Shown: positions 1 to 7,607, numbered from the stretch's first letter. The stretch: DNA of 12,654 bases from JAHEAO01 sp037968535 (GCA_037968535.1 JBBKVT010000102.1:1-12654), one strand, 5' to 3'. Translations and numbers: made by a program. Notes: generated by a model from the letters alone, not told the origin.

Positions 1-153
1 GCTATGTCCCGCAAAGCAGGGCATTCTCCGCCAGAACCTGAACGCTGATTTTCATAGGAGCTCAGAAAGCCTTTTTCACCAACTCTGGCACGTTCGACCC
101 ACGGAATTGCTTTTCTCAATGGAACAGCTTCGCCCCGACCAGCCCCTGTAACG

Positions 154-180
154 AAAAAAGGCCGGGAACTATACCCGGCC
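154..180 (-). terminator. Intrinsic terminator of recA
   Basis: Read on the minus strand, this is a perfect 7-bp GC stem (GGCCGGG / CCCGGCC, positions 180-174 and 166-160) with a 7-nt loop, followed directly by six T at 159-154. It begins 23 nt after the recA stop codon and has the classic Rho-independent form, so recA transcription very likely ends here. The plus strand has no matching T-run after the stem, so it acts in the recA direction only. Confidence 0.93.
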
Positions 181-203
181 CTGTCGGTGTCATCTACCGC
201 TGA

Positions 204-1295
204 TCAGCCCTCGAAAACCTCGTCATCAATCTCTGCGGCAGCCGGACCGTCCGGGTCCGCCAGATCGAATTCCAGCCCGTGCGCCGCGCGGATCTTGTCC
301 TCGATCTCCAGCGCGGTACGGGCGTTTTCCTTTAGATACACCTTGGCATTTTCCCGCCCCTGTCCGATCCGTTCATCGCCGTAGCTGAACCAGGCCCCCG
401 ATTTCTCGACCACGCCGGCCTTGACACCAAGGTCAAGAAGCTCGCCCGTCTTGGAAATGCCCTCGCCATACATGATGTCGAACTCGACCTGCTTGAAGGG
501 CGGCGCGACCTTGTTTTTGACGACCTTCACGCGGGTAGTGTTGCCGACCACTTCGTCGCGATCCTTGATCGCACCGATGCGGCGGATGTCTAGGCGCACC
601 GAGGCATAGAACTTGAGCGCATTGCCGCCCGTCGTGGTTTCCGGGCTGCCGAACATGACGCCGATCTTCATACGGATCTGATTGATGAAGATGACGGTGC
701 ATTTCGACCGCGAGATTGAGCCGGTCAGCTTGCGCATCGCCTGACTCATCAAGCGGGCGTGGACGCCGACGCTGCTGTCGCCCATGTCGCCTTCAAGTTC
801 AGATTTGGGGATCAGTGCGGCGACCGAATCGATAACCACCATCGACACCGCGCCCGAGCGCACGAGCGTATCGACAATCTCCAGCCCCTGCTCGCCGGTG
901 TCAGGCTGCGAGATCAGTAGTTCGTCCAGGTTGACGCCGAGCTTTCGTGCGTAGAGCGGATCGAGCGCGTGTTCAGCATCCACGAATGCACAGATGCCGC
1001 CTTTCTTCTGCTCTTCCGCCACGCAGTGCAGCGTCAGAGTTGTCTTGCCAGAGCTTTCCGGCCCGTAGATCTCGACAATGCGGCCCTTTGGAATGCCGCC
1101 GATGCCCAAGGCGATGTCCAGCCCGAGCGATCCGGTCGAGGTCGATTCAATTTCCTGCACCGGGTTGTCGGCACCAAGCCGCATGATGGAACCCTTGCCG
1201 AACTGCCGCTCGATCTGGGCCAGCGCCGAATCGAGCGCCTTCTGTTTTTCGGTTGCGCGCTTGTCGGTCATGTTGAGAATACTTGCCGTGGCCAT
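204..1295 (-). CDS. recA: Recombinase RecA
   Basis: RecA is the ATP-dependent strand-exchange protein of homologous recombination. Its filament on single-stranded DNA also triggers LexA self-cleavage and so the SOS response. The 363-residue protein is complete and of usual length. Visible motifs are the Walker A loop GPESSGKTT (78-86), the catalytic Glu in DAEHALD (E108), the Walker B strand VVIDS (153-157), and the DNA-binding L2 region around GSPETTTGGNALKFY (216-230). The C-terminal tail is acidic (ADPDG...EIDDEVFEG), as in other RecA proteins. The ATG at 1293-1295 has an AAGGA Shine-Dalgarno sequence 9 nt upstream. A second in-frame ATG at residue 9 lies before the conserved core and is a less likely start. 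The gene has its own SOS-type promoter and ends at a strong terminator. The cckA gene lies upstream on the same strand. Confidence 0.99.
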   Translation of the reverse strand: MATASILNMTDKRATEKQKALDSALAQIERQFGKGSIMRLGADNPVQEIESTSTGSLGLDIALGIGGIPKGRIVEIYGPESSGKTTLTLHCVAEEQKKGGICAFVDAEHALDPLYARKLGVNLDELLISQPDTGEQGLEIVDTLVRSGAVSMVVIDSVAALIPKSELEGDMGDSSVGVHARLMSQAMRKLTGSISRSKCTVIFINQIRMKIGVMFGSPETTTGGNALKFYASVRLDIRRIGAIKDRDEVVGNTTRVKVVKNKVAPPFKQVEFDIMYGEGISKTGELLDLGVKAGVVEKSGAWFSYGDERIGQGRENAKVYLKENARTALEIEDKIRAAHGLEFDLADPDGPAAAEIDDEVFEG

Positions 1296-1304
1296 TGTTC
1301 TGTT

Positions 1305-1309
1305 TCCTT
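1305..1309 (-). promoter_or_regulatory. recA ribosome binding site
   Basis: AAGGA on the minus strand, 9 nt before the ATG at 1295. It supports this start over the internal in-frame ATG at residue 9. Confidence 0.75.
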
Positions 1310-1345
1310 ATTTCATACCCCGGAGGGAGCGGCAATGCTGCTGAT

Positions 1346-1360
1346 GTTCGCCTCTTGTTC
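1346..1360 (-). promoter_or_regulatory. LexA (SOS) box of recA
   Basis: The sequence GTTCGCCTCTTGTTC (plus strand) matches exactly the GTTC-N7-GTTC direct repeat known as the SOS box of alphaproteobacteria, including Rhodobacter recA. It lies 8 nt downstream of the predicted -10 element and so overlaps or directly follows the expected transcription start. LexA bound here would block initiation or promoter escape. The box is 50 nt upstream of the recA start codon. The motif match is seen directly; LexA control is inferred from established work on the family. Confidence 0.9.
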
Positions 1361-1368
1361 TTCTGCTC

Positions 1369-1397
1369 GTTATGAGATCAAAAGTAGAACATTTCAA
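1369..1397 (-). promoter_or_regulatory. Predicted sigma70-type promoter of recA
   Basis: On the minus strand, TTGAAA (1397-1392; 5 of 6 matches to TTGACA) is followed after exactly 17 nt by CATAAC (1374-1369; 4 of 6 matches to TATAAT). Transcription would begin near 1361-1363 and give a leader of about 67 nt. The position of the SOS box immediately downstream agrees with this placement. The promoter is predicted from sequence only. Confidence 0.7.
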
Positions 1398-1468
1398 GCA
1401 AATTGTTCCTAACTGACGGTTGCACCAAGACTTTAAGGAATGGTTGAGACGGCTCGGTCAGAGACAGA

Positions 1469-3778
1469 TTAATGGATCTGGTTCTGGACCGTCGCGGTCA
1501 GTTCGCTTAGCGAAAACGGTTTCGGCAGAAAAACCGAATTGGGTATCCGCGCCTGCTGCTCGGCAAAGCTCTCTTCGGCATAGCCCGACACGAAGACCAC
1601 CTTGACGCCGGGCCGGTCTACAAGCGCCTTGGCAACCCAGCTTGGTCCGTCCATTCCCGGCATGATCACGTCGGTCACGAAGACATCGACGTTCAGCGAC
1701 AGGTCTTCGAGCATTTCCAGTGCGGCTTCCGCATTCTCGGCTTCCAGCACGGTGTATCCGCGCATCCGCAGTGCGCGGGATGCGAATGTGCGCACCGGCG
1801 CTTCGTCCTCGACCAGCAGGACTACGCCATCCGACATGCCATGCGTTGGCTGCGGCAACGGTTTAGGCAGCTCTGCCGGGGCGGAGGCGGTGACAGTGTG
1901 GGCAGGGAAGAACAATGTGAACTTGGTGCCACTGCCCGGAACGCTGTCGGCAAAGATGAAGCCGCCGGTCTGCTTGACGATGCCGTAAGCCATCGACAGG
2001 CCGAGCCCGGTGCCTTCGCCGGTTCGTTTCGTAGTATAGAACGGCTCGAAAATCTTGGGCAGCCGGTCCGCTGCGATGCCGCAGCCCTCGTCCGTGACTG
2101 ATACCACGACATAGCGGCCCGGCGGGATCTTGGCGCGATCCCGCTCAAAAGCTTCGCTCATTTCCTCGACATGCGATTCAATCCGGACCTCGCCACCGTC
2201 GGGCATCGCATCGCGGGCGTTCACCACCAGGTTCATGATCACCTGTTCCAGTTGCCGCTTGTCGGCCCGGATCGTCTGCGCGCTGTCGTCATGGCGCAGC
2301 GACAGGCTGACCTTTTCGCCCACCAGGCGTCCGAGCAGATGCGCCAGATCGTCCAGAACCTCGCCAATTTCTATGACTTCGGGTTGCAGTGTCTGCTTGC
2401 GCGAGAAGGCCAGCAACTGGCCGACAAGGCTGGCGGCGCGATTGGCGTTCTGGTGGATCTGCACCAGATCGCCGTAGTCCTGATCGCTCTGGTCGTGACG
2501 CAGCAGCAAAAGATCGCAATGGCCGCTGATCGCGGTCAACAGGTTATTGAAATCATGGGCAACGCCGCCCGCAAGTTGTCCGATGGCCTGCATCTTCTGG
2601 CTTTGAACAAATTGCGCTTCGAGTGTCTTGAGCTTGGTCGCATCGTGCAACACCGCAACCAGAGCTGTTTCGCCGTCCTCGGTCACCGGCGAAAGCGAGA
2701 TCTGGAAATAGACCTCCTGCGCTTGACGCGAGGCCCGGACGAATTCGGATTTCTGTTCGCCGGGGCTGTTGGCAGTGGCTTCCAGCCAGTCAACCACCGA
2801 CCGACCCAACCCTTCGACCAGATCGCCCAGAAAGGCGCCGCGCGCATCCTCGAGCGCCAGCAGGTTTCGCGCCGGACGGTTGCACAGTAAAATCTCGCCC
2901 GATGGTGCGATCTTGAGCAGCGGCACCGGCAATTCATCAAAGAGATCCCAGTCCTGCTGGGTCCGTGTCGCGACAGTGTTCTGCGGCAACAGATAGATTT
3001 CGCGCCGACCGACCGTGCTTTCGATCACGCAAATCTGCGCGTCGACGCTGCCCGTCACACCCGCCACCTGATGGACCTGACCGGGTCGGAGCGGCAGGTC
3101 GGTGAATATCCGGTCCAGCGTTGCCGCGCGCCCGCCAATTAGGCGGCGCAGCGCATCGTTCATGAACAGGACCGTCCCGGACTTGCTGATCGTCATCATC
3201 GGCAGGCTGATGCCTTCCGCACTGCGGCCGGGATTGGCCCGTTCGACGATATCCTCAAGCCGCCACAGAAAGCCGTTCTCGCCGATCTGATGCACCGACA
3301 GGCGCAGATGGCCGCGCCGCATCACAACATCCTCGCGCGCAGAGCCCTTGGCCAGCGCCTTGTTTTGAAGTCGGTAGAGCGTGGCGGCGGGCGAGGCGAA
3401 GAGATCGCCCAGTGCCGCCAACAGCGTTTCACCCTCGCCTGAGCGGAACCGATCCTGCGCTGCCTTGTTCCGATAGCCGATCACGCCTTCGCGGTCGGTC
3501 GTGAAACTTGGCGATGCATCAAGCTCGACAAAGCCGGCAATCGCTTCATGCAGCGAATGCTGGGCCAGCCGGTTGCGACGGTTCAGGAACTGGACGATGC
3601 TGGTCGCGGCCAGAAGCGTAGTCCCCGCCGCCAACAGGAAAAGACCCAGTGTCGCATTGGGACTATAAAGCGCTGCGGCAAGTACACAGACCGACAGTGC
3701 CAGCAGATAACCCATCCTGGGCGCCAGCATGATCGCTTTGCTTGTCAGCGGATGCCGGGAGAGGGCCGGATGCGACAC
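1469..3778 (-). CDS. cckA: Hybrid sensor histidine kinase CckA
   Basis: CckA autophosphorylates and passes phosphate through its receiver domain to ChpT and then CtrA. This relay controls cell cycle, motility and, in Rhodobacterales, gene transfer agents. The protein has 769 residues. It starts with two membrane segments (about 23-40 and 43-62), followed by PAS-like sensor regions (about 80-180, 190-265 and 275-385). The HisKA H-box GGVAHDFNNLL has phospho-acceptor H408. The ATPase domain shows the N-box NLVVNARDAM (N520), G1 box DEGCGI (563-568) and G2 box GEGTGLGLS (587-595). A C-terminal receiver has acidic residues at 657-659, phospho-acceptor D703 (VTDVIMPGMDG), S731 and K753 (LPKPF). 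This order matches CckA rather than a generic hybrid kinase. The start is GTG, supported by AGGAG 6 nt upstream. A CtrA-type box lies in the 93-bp gap before it, and recA follows on the same strand. Confidence 0.95.
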   Translation of the reverse strand: MSHPALSRHPLTSKAIMLAPRMGYLLALSVCVLAAALYSPNATLGLFLLAAGTTLLAATSIVQFLNRRNRLAQHSLHEAIAGFVELDASPSFTTDREGVIGYRNKAAQDRFRSGEGETLLAALGDLFASPAATLYRLQNKALAKGSAREDVVMRRGHLRLSVHQIGENGFLWRLEDIVERANPGRSAEGISLPMMTISKSGTVLFMNDALRRLIGGRAATLDRIFTDLPLRPGQVHQVAGVTGSVDAQICVIESTVGRREIYLLPQNTVATRTQQDWDLFDELPVPLLKIAPSGEILLCNRPARNLLALEDARGAFLGDLVEGLGRSVVDWLEATANSPGEQKSEFVRASRQAQEVYFQISLSPVTEDGETALVAVLHDATKLKTLEAQFVQSQKMQAIGQLAGGVAHDFNNLLTAISGHCDLLLLRHDQSDQDYGDLVQIHQNANRAASLVGQLLAFSRKQTLQPEVIEIGEVLDDLAHLLGRLVGEKVSLSLRHDDSAQTIRADKRQLEQVIMNLVVNARDAMPDGGEVRIESHVEEMSEAFERDRAKIPPGRYVVVSVTDEGCGIAADRLPKIFEPFYTTKRTGEGTGLGLSMAYGIVKQTGGFIFADSVPGSGTKFTLFFPAHTVTASAPAELPKPLPQPTHGMSDGVVLLVEDEAPVRTFASRALRMRGYTVLEAENAEAALEMLEDLSLNVDVFVTDVIMPGMDGPSWVAKALVDRPGVKVVFVSGYAEESFAEQQARIPNSVFLPKPFSLSELTATVQNQIH

Positions 3779-3784
3779 TCAAGT

Positions 3785-3789
3785 CTCCT
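3785..3789 (-). promoter_or_regulatory. cckA ribosome binding site (supports GTG start)
   Basis: AGGAG on the minus strand, with a 6-nt spacer (ACTTGA) before the GTG at 3778-3776. The good match and ideal spacing favour this non-ATG start. Confidence 0.8.
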
Positions 3790-3828
3790 GTTTTACGATT
3801 CGTCTCGGGGTATCTCGCGATGAAATCG

Positions 3829-3843
3829 TTAATCTCGGCTTAA
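3829..3843 (-). promoter_or_regulatory. CtrA-type binding box upstream of cckA
   Basis: The sequence TTAATCTCGGCTTAA is an exact TTAA-N7-TTAA, the CtrA recognition motif defined in Caulobacter and seen in other alphaproteobacteria. The core reads the same on both strands. It lies in the 93-bp gap between the RNA methyltransferase and cckA, and 50 nt separate it from the cckA GTG. TTAA is rare in this GC-rich window, so a perfectly spaced pair in a short promoter region is unlikely to be chance. CtrA binding, and whether it activates or represses, is inference. A GANTC site (GATTC, 3797-3801), the CcrM methylation target, lies between the box and the start codon. Confidence 0.65.
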
Positions 3844-3871
3844 GGGATGCGCAGACACAACTAAAGGTTGT

Positions 3872-5053
3872 TTAGTATTTTAAAGGACTCCGCGTCAACA
3901 CCGCGATGTAAAAGCCGTCGCCACCGTCGAGCGGGGTGAAGGACTTCTGTTGCACAATTGTCCACTCGGGACGGCGCAACAGGAAGGCTTCAGCCTGGTA
4001 ACGGTTCTCGGACTCAAACACTGAACAGGTCGCGTAGGCCAGAATGCCACCGGGCGCCACATGGTCTGCCGCCGCATCAAGGATCGCCGCCTGCACATTC
4101 TGCAACTCGGCCAACCGGGACGGAGTGAGTGTCCACTTTGCGTCAGGTGAACGCCGCCAGGCACCGCTTCCCGAACAGGGGACGTCACACAGCACAAGGT
4201 CATAGCCCGCAGTGTCGATCTCGGACATATCGGCGACCACCGCAATCGCGACATCGGCGCGCGCGGCACGGGTCGGCAGATCGCGCATCCTCTCGGGCGC
4301 GATGTCGTGGGCAGTAATGATCAGGTCTGCACGCCCTGCCAGGGCCAAACTCTTGCCACCACCTCCGGCACAATAATCGAGCACTTTCAGACCGTTGCGA
4401 AGCGGCACTAAATCCATGATCGCCTGTGAAGCGGCGTCCTGCAACTCGATTTTGCCGTCCAGATAGGCCGGGCTGGTCTGAACCCGGCGCGGATGCTCGG
4501 TCACTTCCAGCGCAGTCGGCGACAGCGGTTGGGATCGCGCCACGATACCCGCATCGGCGAGTTCCGATATAGCCTGTGCGACACTCGTCTTGCGCAGGTT
4601 GACGCGCAGGAACACCGGAGCGCGAGATTGCAATGCGATCAACACCGGTTCGGCATTTGCGCCCAGGCTTTCGCGAAACACCGGTAACAGCCAGTCGGGG
4701 CAATCAAGGCGGACGGCATCAGGCGCATCCGCCAGTGAACGCGGCAAAGCCTCGTCGTCAGTCAACACAGGCGGCGCATAACCTTCGCCGGTAAATATTC
4801 CCTCGGGCGAAACGCCTGCAGACCGCAGCCCGCCTATCATCAGCCCGCGGCCGGTCTCTGCACCGCCAAGCCAACCGTAAGAGCGCCGACACCGCAGCCC
4901 GTCAAAAACCAGATCGCGGATAGCCGCTCGATCCCCCGACCCGGCATAGCGGTTCGAGCGGGCCCATTGGGTCAACACCTGTTCAGTGGCCGGACCCGTA
5001 GCGGTTCGGTCCAGAACCTCGATCGCTGCGGCAATGCGGGCAGCCGGGGTCAC
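3872..5053 (-). CDS. RsmB/NOP-family RNA m5C methyltransferase
   Basis: Predicted SAM-dependent enzyme forming 5-methylcytosine in RNA, probably 16S rRNA as for RsmB. The protein has 393 residues. The N-terminal part (about 1-110) resembles the NusB-like RNA-binding region of RsmB. The methyltransferase core shows motif I VLDYCAGGGGKSLALA (224-239) for SAM binding, motif IV DVPCSGSG (290-297, with C293), and motif VI YATCS (340-344), where C343 is the nucleophile expected for the family. The start is GTG (5053-5051) with only a weak purine-rich stretch before it; no better in-frame ATG precedes it. An eight-codon open frame overlaps this GTG (see findings). The gene follows guaB after 51 bp and may be co-transcribed with it. 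The family assignment is firm. The exact target cytosine is not, so I give no symbol. Confidence 0.9.
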   Translation of the reverse strand: MTPAARIAAAIEVLDRTATGPATEQVLTQWARSNRYAGSGDRAAIRDLVFDGLRCRRSYGWLGGAETGRGLMIGGLRSAGVSPEGIFTGEGYAPPVLTDDEALPRSLADAPDAVRLDCPDWLLPVFRESLGANAEPVLIALQSRAPVFLRVNLRKTSVAQAISELADAGIVARSQPLSPTALEVTEHPRRVQTSPAYLDGKIELQDAASQAIMDLVPLRNGLKVLDYCAGGGGKSLALAGRADLIITAHDIAPERMRDLPTRAARADVAIAVVADMSEIDTAGYDLVLCDVPCSGSGAWRRSPDAKWTLTPSRLAELQNVQAAILDAAADHVAPGGILAYATCSVFESENRYQAEAFLLRRPEWTIVQQKSFTPLDGGDGFYIAVLTRSPLKY

Positions 5054-5104
5054 GCGCTTCTCTTCATGTAATGCATCAAATTTGAACCATAACAGACTGC
5101 CATA

Positions 5105-6553
5105 TCACATAACTCTGTAATTTGGGCTTTCTCGCGTGATCTGCACATCATGGACGTGGCTTTCCTTCAGGCCAGCACCTGTGATCTTCACGAAGGTGCA
5201 ATTCTTGCGCATTTCTTTCACAGTTCCATTGCCGGTGTATCCCATCGCCGCGCGCAACCCGCCAACCAGCTGGTGTACCACCGCCGAGGCCGACCCCTTG
5301 TAAGGCACCTGCCCCTCGATCCCTTCCGGAACCAGCTTGTCGCTGGCGGCATCCTTCTGGAAATACCTGTCGGCCGATCCGCGCGCCATCGCCCCAAGAC
5401 TGCCCATCCCACGGTAACTCTTGAAACTACGCCCTTGATACAAAATGACTTCGCCCGGCGACTCGTCGGTCCCCGCGATCATGCTGCCAACCATCGCACA
5501 GGATGCGCCCGCCGCAATCGCCTTGGCGAAATCGCCGGAATATTTGATGCCGCCATCCGCGATCACCGGCACATCGCCCGCCGCCTCGGCGCAATCCATG
5601 ATCGCCGTCAGTTGCGGCACGCCGACGCCCGCCACCATCCGCGTCGTGCAGATCGAACCCGGCCCGATCCCGACCTTTACGCCGTCCGCCCCGGCCCCGA
5701 TCAGCGCCCGCGTCGCCTCGCCCGTCGCGACGTTGCCAGCCAGAACCTGAACCTCGTTCGACAGCTTTTTCACCCGTTCCACCGCGCGTGCCACGCCCTC
5801 GGAATGGCCGTGCGCGGTGTCGATCACGATCAGATCGCAGCCAGCGTCGATCAGCGCCTCGGACCGCTCGAACCCGGCGTCGCCCACGGTGGTCGCCGCC
5901 GCCACCCGCAACCGGCCCAACTGGTCCTTGCAGGCATGCGGGTTCAGCACGGCTTGTTCAGTGTCCTTCAGCGTCAGCAACCCGGTCAGCCGACCGGCGC
6001 CGTCGGTCACCAACAGCTTCTCGATCCGCCGCGCTTTCATCAGGCTTTTCGCCTCGTCCAGATCGGCAGGCTCGGTCAGCATCGCAAGATTGTTGTTTGT
6101 CATCATGACCTTGACGGGCGTCTTGTCATCGCTTGCAAAGCGCATGTCGCGGTTGGTCACGATGCCCAACACCAGGCCGTTGCCATCCACCACCGGAAAT
6201 CCCGTGACGTTATAACGCTCCTGCAACGCCTTGGCATCGGCAAGGGTCTGGTCGGGTGTCAGCGTGATCGGATTGTAAACGATGCCGCTTTCGAACCGCT
6301 TGACGCGGCGCACCTGCTGCGCCTGTTCCTCGACATCGAGGTTGCGGTGAATGACCCCAAGCCCGCCCGCCTGCGCCATCGCAATTGCCATCCGTGCCTC
6401 GGTCACGGTGTCCATCGCTGACGACAACAGCGGGATGTTCATCCGGATCGCGCGGGTGACAAAAGTCGCGGTATCCGCCGTCGAGGGCAGCACGCTGGAC
6501 GCACCCGGAACCAGCAAAACATCGTCGAAAGTAAGCGCCTCGCGAATCTCCAT
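5105..6553 (-). CDS. guaB: Inosine-5'-monophosphate dehydrogenase (IMPDH)
   Basis: GuaB oxidises IMP to XMP with NAD+, the rate-limiting step of guanine nucleotide synthesis in the cytoplasm. The 482-residue protein is full length. The N-terminal barrel begins with the typical LTFDDVLLVP (7-16) and contains SSAMDTVTE. Two CBS domains occupy about 94-200, between the halves of the TIM barrel. The phosphate and catalytic loop GIGPGSICTTR (295-305) carries the nucleophile C302. The mobile flap contains the Arg-Tyr dyad R396-Y397 (SADRYFQ), followed by EGIEGQVPYKG. No key residue is missing. The ATG is preceded by AAGGAG with a 7-nt spacer. The upstream TDT-family gene is 85 bp away and I saw no convincing terminator between them. 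The methyltransferase gene follows after 51 bp. Confidence 0.99.
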   Translation of the reverse strand: MEIREALTFDDVLLVPGASSVLPSTADTATFVTRAIRMNIPLLSSAMDTVTEARMAIAMAQAGGLGVIHRNLDVEEQAQQVRRVKRFESGIVYNPITLTPDQTLADAKALQERYNVTGFPVVDGNGLVLGIVTNRDMRFASDDKTPVKVMMTNNNLAMLTEPADLDEAKSLMKARRIEKLLVTDGAGRLTGLLTLKDTEQAVLNPHACKDQLGRLRVAAATTVGDAGFERSEALIDAGCDLIVIDTAHGHSEGVARAVERVKKLSNEVQVLAGNVATGEATRALIGAGADGVKVGIGPGSICTTRMVAGVGVPQLTAIMDCAEAAGDVPVIADGGIKYSGDFAKAIAAGASCAMVGSMIAGTDESPGEVILYQGRSFKSYRGMGSLGAMARGSADRYFQKDAASDKLVPEGIEGQVPYKGSASAVVHQLVGGLRAAMGYTGNGTVKEMRKNCTFVKITGAGLKESHVHDVQITRESPNYRVM

Positions 6554-6560
6554 TTGGGGT

Positions 6561-6566
6561 CTCCTT
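6561..6566 (-). promoter_or_regulatory. guaB ribosome binding site
   Basis: AAGGAG on the minus strand, 7 nt before the guaB ATG: a strong Shine-Dalgarno sequence. It lies inside CTCCAAGGAG, so its last three bases could pair weakly with the CTC just upstream (3-bp stem, 4-nt loop). This is too weak to claim regulation. Confidence 0.8.
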
Positions 6567-6638
6567 GGAGTATTTCGTTTGGCGGTTCCCTATTTCACGG
6601 CTTTGCGGGAATGAAAAGAGCCAATGGCCGCAGCCTGC

Positions 6639-7601
6639 TCATATCCGCGCCGCATTGGTCAGCGGACCTAGCTTGGCGTCGGCCCATAGCCGCAAGACCC
6701 GGTAGGCGATGTACGGGATCACGAGGCTCGCCGCGACCAGCCCCAGACCGCCCAGCAGCCGAAATGGCTCGCCCAGGATCGCCAGCAGCAGCATAAGGTT
6801 GATGAATGCGGCCAGCGGAAAGGCGAACGCGCCCCAGATCGGGCTGAAGCCGGATTGCAGCAGGTAGCGCAACTGCAGCCCGAACACCGCCAGCACCAGG
6901 ATCGCAAGCCAGCCGAGGGCCGCGGCAATTCCCCAGAAGCCCATCAGACCCGCAGCCAGCCCGAACAGACACAGCGGCGACAGGTGGATCGCCAGGAAAG
7001 GACGCAACGGCGGCGGCACCACATGACCCCGCGTCACCAGGAAATGCCCGATCCAGATCGTGGTCGCCAGCGGCACCGTGACCACGAGGAAGAATTGCGA
7101 GATATGGACCGCGCCAAGCGGGATCGCGGCAATGGGTGCTATGATGAAGCCGACGAAGATCAGATGCCAGACCGGGGTCATTCGGCGCTGCTCGAACGGC
7201 GCGGACCACAGGACCAGCACGACCGTGAACGCCACCGCCGCATGGGCCGCGACCGCCACGATCAGGGTCAGCCGCGCCGCGTCGGTGGCATAGGGCACCA
7301 GCACCGCCGCCAACAGCATCAGCGCACCCGTCGCGGCGGACAGACCGGACCGGCCCGCGAGAATGCGCAGATCCTGCACGAACGCCGCGGGTTTGCGCAG
7401 CACTTTGGCCAGATAGGCCAGAACCGCGAACGCCATCAGTAGGCTCACAGCCCCCAGCAGCGCCTCGCCAACGAAGGCGGGAATGCCAAATACCACGACC
7501 GCCTGTCGCCACGCCAGCCCCAGCCCGAACAGGCCGAGGATCGGCGGAAAGATCGCCGGTGAGGTCTGTCGGAACAGTCCCGGCCTGCCCTTGGCATTCA
7601 T
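6639..7601 (-). CDS. TDT / TehA-SLAC1 family membrane transporter
   Basis: An integral membrane protein of 320 residues, rich in Leu, Ala, Val and Phe, with about ten hydrophobic segments spread over its whole length. This agrees with the ten-helix fold and size of TehA/SLAC1 proteins, which move anions or C4-dicarboxylates and in some cases are linked to tellurite resistance. Family-like stretches are PAIFPPILGLFGLGLAWR near the N-terminus (15-32) and FSPIWGAFAFPLAAF (252-266), where TehA-type proteins have the gating Phe. Substrate cannot be read from sequence. The frame stays open upstream to 7811, but the ATG at 7599-7601 has GAGGGA with a 6-nt spacer, and the Met begins a normal TDT N-terminus, so I place the start here. 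The gene lies between the agl operon and guaB without obvious functional linkage. Confidence 0.82.
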   Translation of the reverse strand: MNAKGRPGLFRQTSPAIFPPILGLFGLGLAWRQAVVVFGIPAFVGEALLGAVSLLMAFAVLAYLAKVLRKPAAFVQDLRILAGRSGLSAATGALMLLAAVLVPYATDAARLTLIVAVAAHAAVAFTVVLVLWSAPFEQRRMTPVWHLIFVGFIIAPIAAIPLGAVHISQFFLVVTVPLATTIWIGHFLVTRGHVVPPPLRPFLAIHLSPLCLFGLAAGLMGFWGIAAALGWLAILVLAVFGLQLRYLLQSGFSPIWGAFAFPLAAFINLMLLLAILGEPFRLLGGLGLVAASLVIPYIAYRVLRLWADAKLGPLTNAARI

Positions 7602-7607
7602 ATCTTG

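Noticed and set aside
1..153. Possible short genes or an alaS promoter left of the recA terminator
   Set aside because: The frames are very short (for example 17 codons on the minus strand from an ATG near 54, with no clear ribosome binding site). The best -35/-10 pairs match only 3-4 of 6 positions each. There is nothing firm enough to annotate.
3779..3871. Search for an SOS box upstream of cckA
   Set aside because: No GTTC-N7-GTTC or GAAC-N7-GAAC is present in this gap, so direct LexA control of cckA from here is not supported.
3860..3876. Inverted repeat ACTAAA-N5-TTTAGT at the end of the methyltransferase gene as a terminator
   Set aside because: The stem is only six mostly A-T pairs and no T-run follows on the minus strand, so termination is unlikely.
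5150..6421. 423-codon open frame on the plus strand opposite guaB
   Set aside because: It is fully antisense to an intact guaB, is rich in Arg, His and Pro as expected for a GC-rich shadow frame, and matches no family I recognise.
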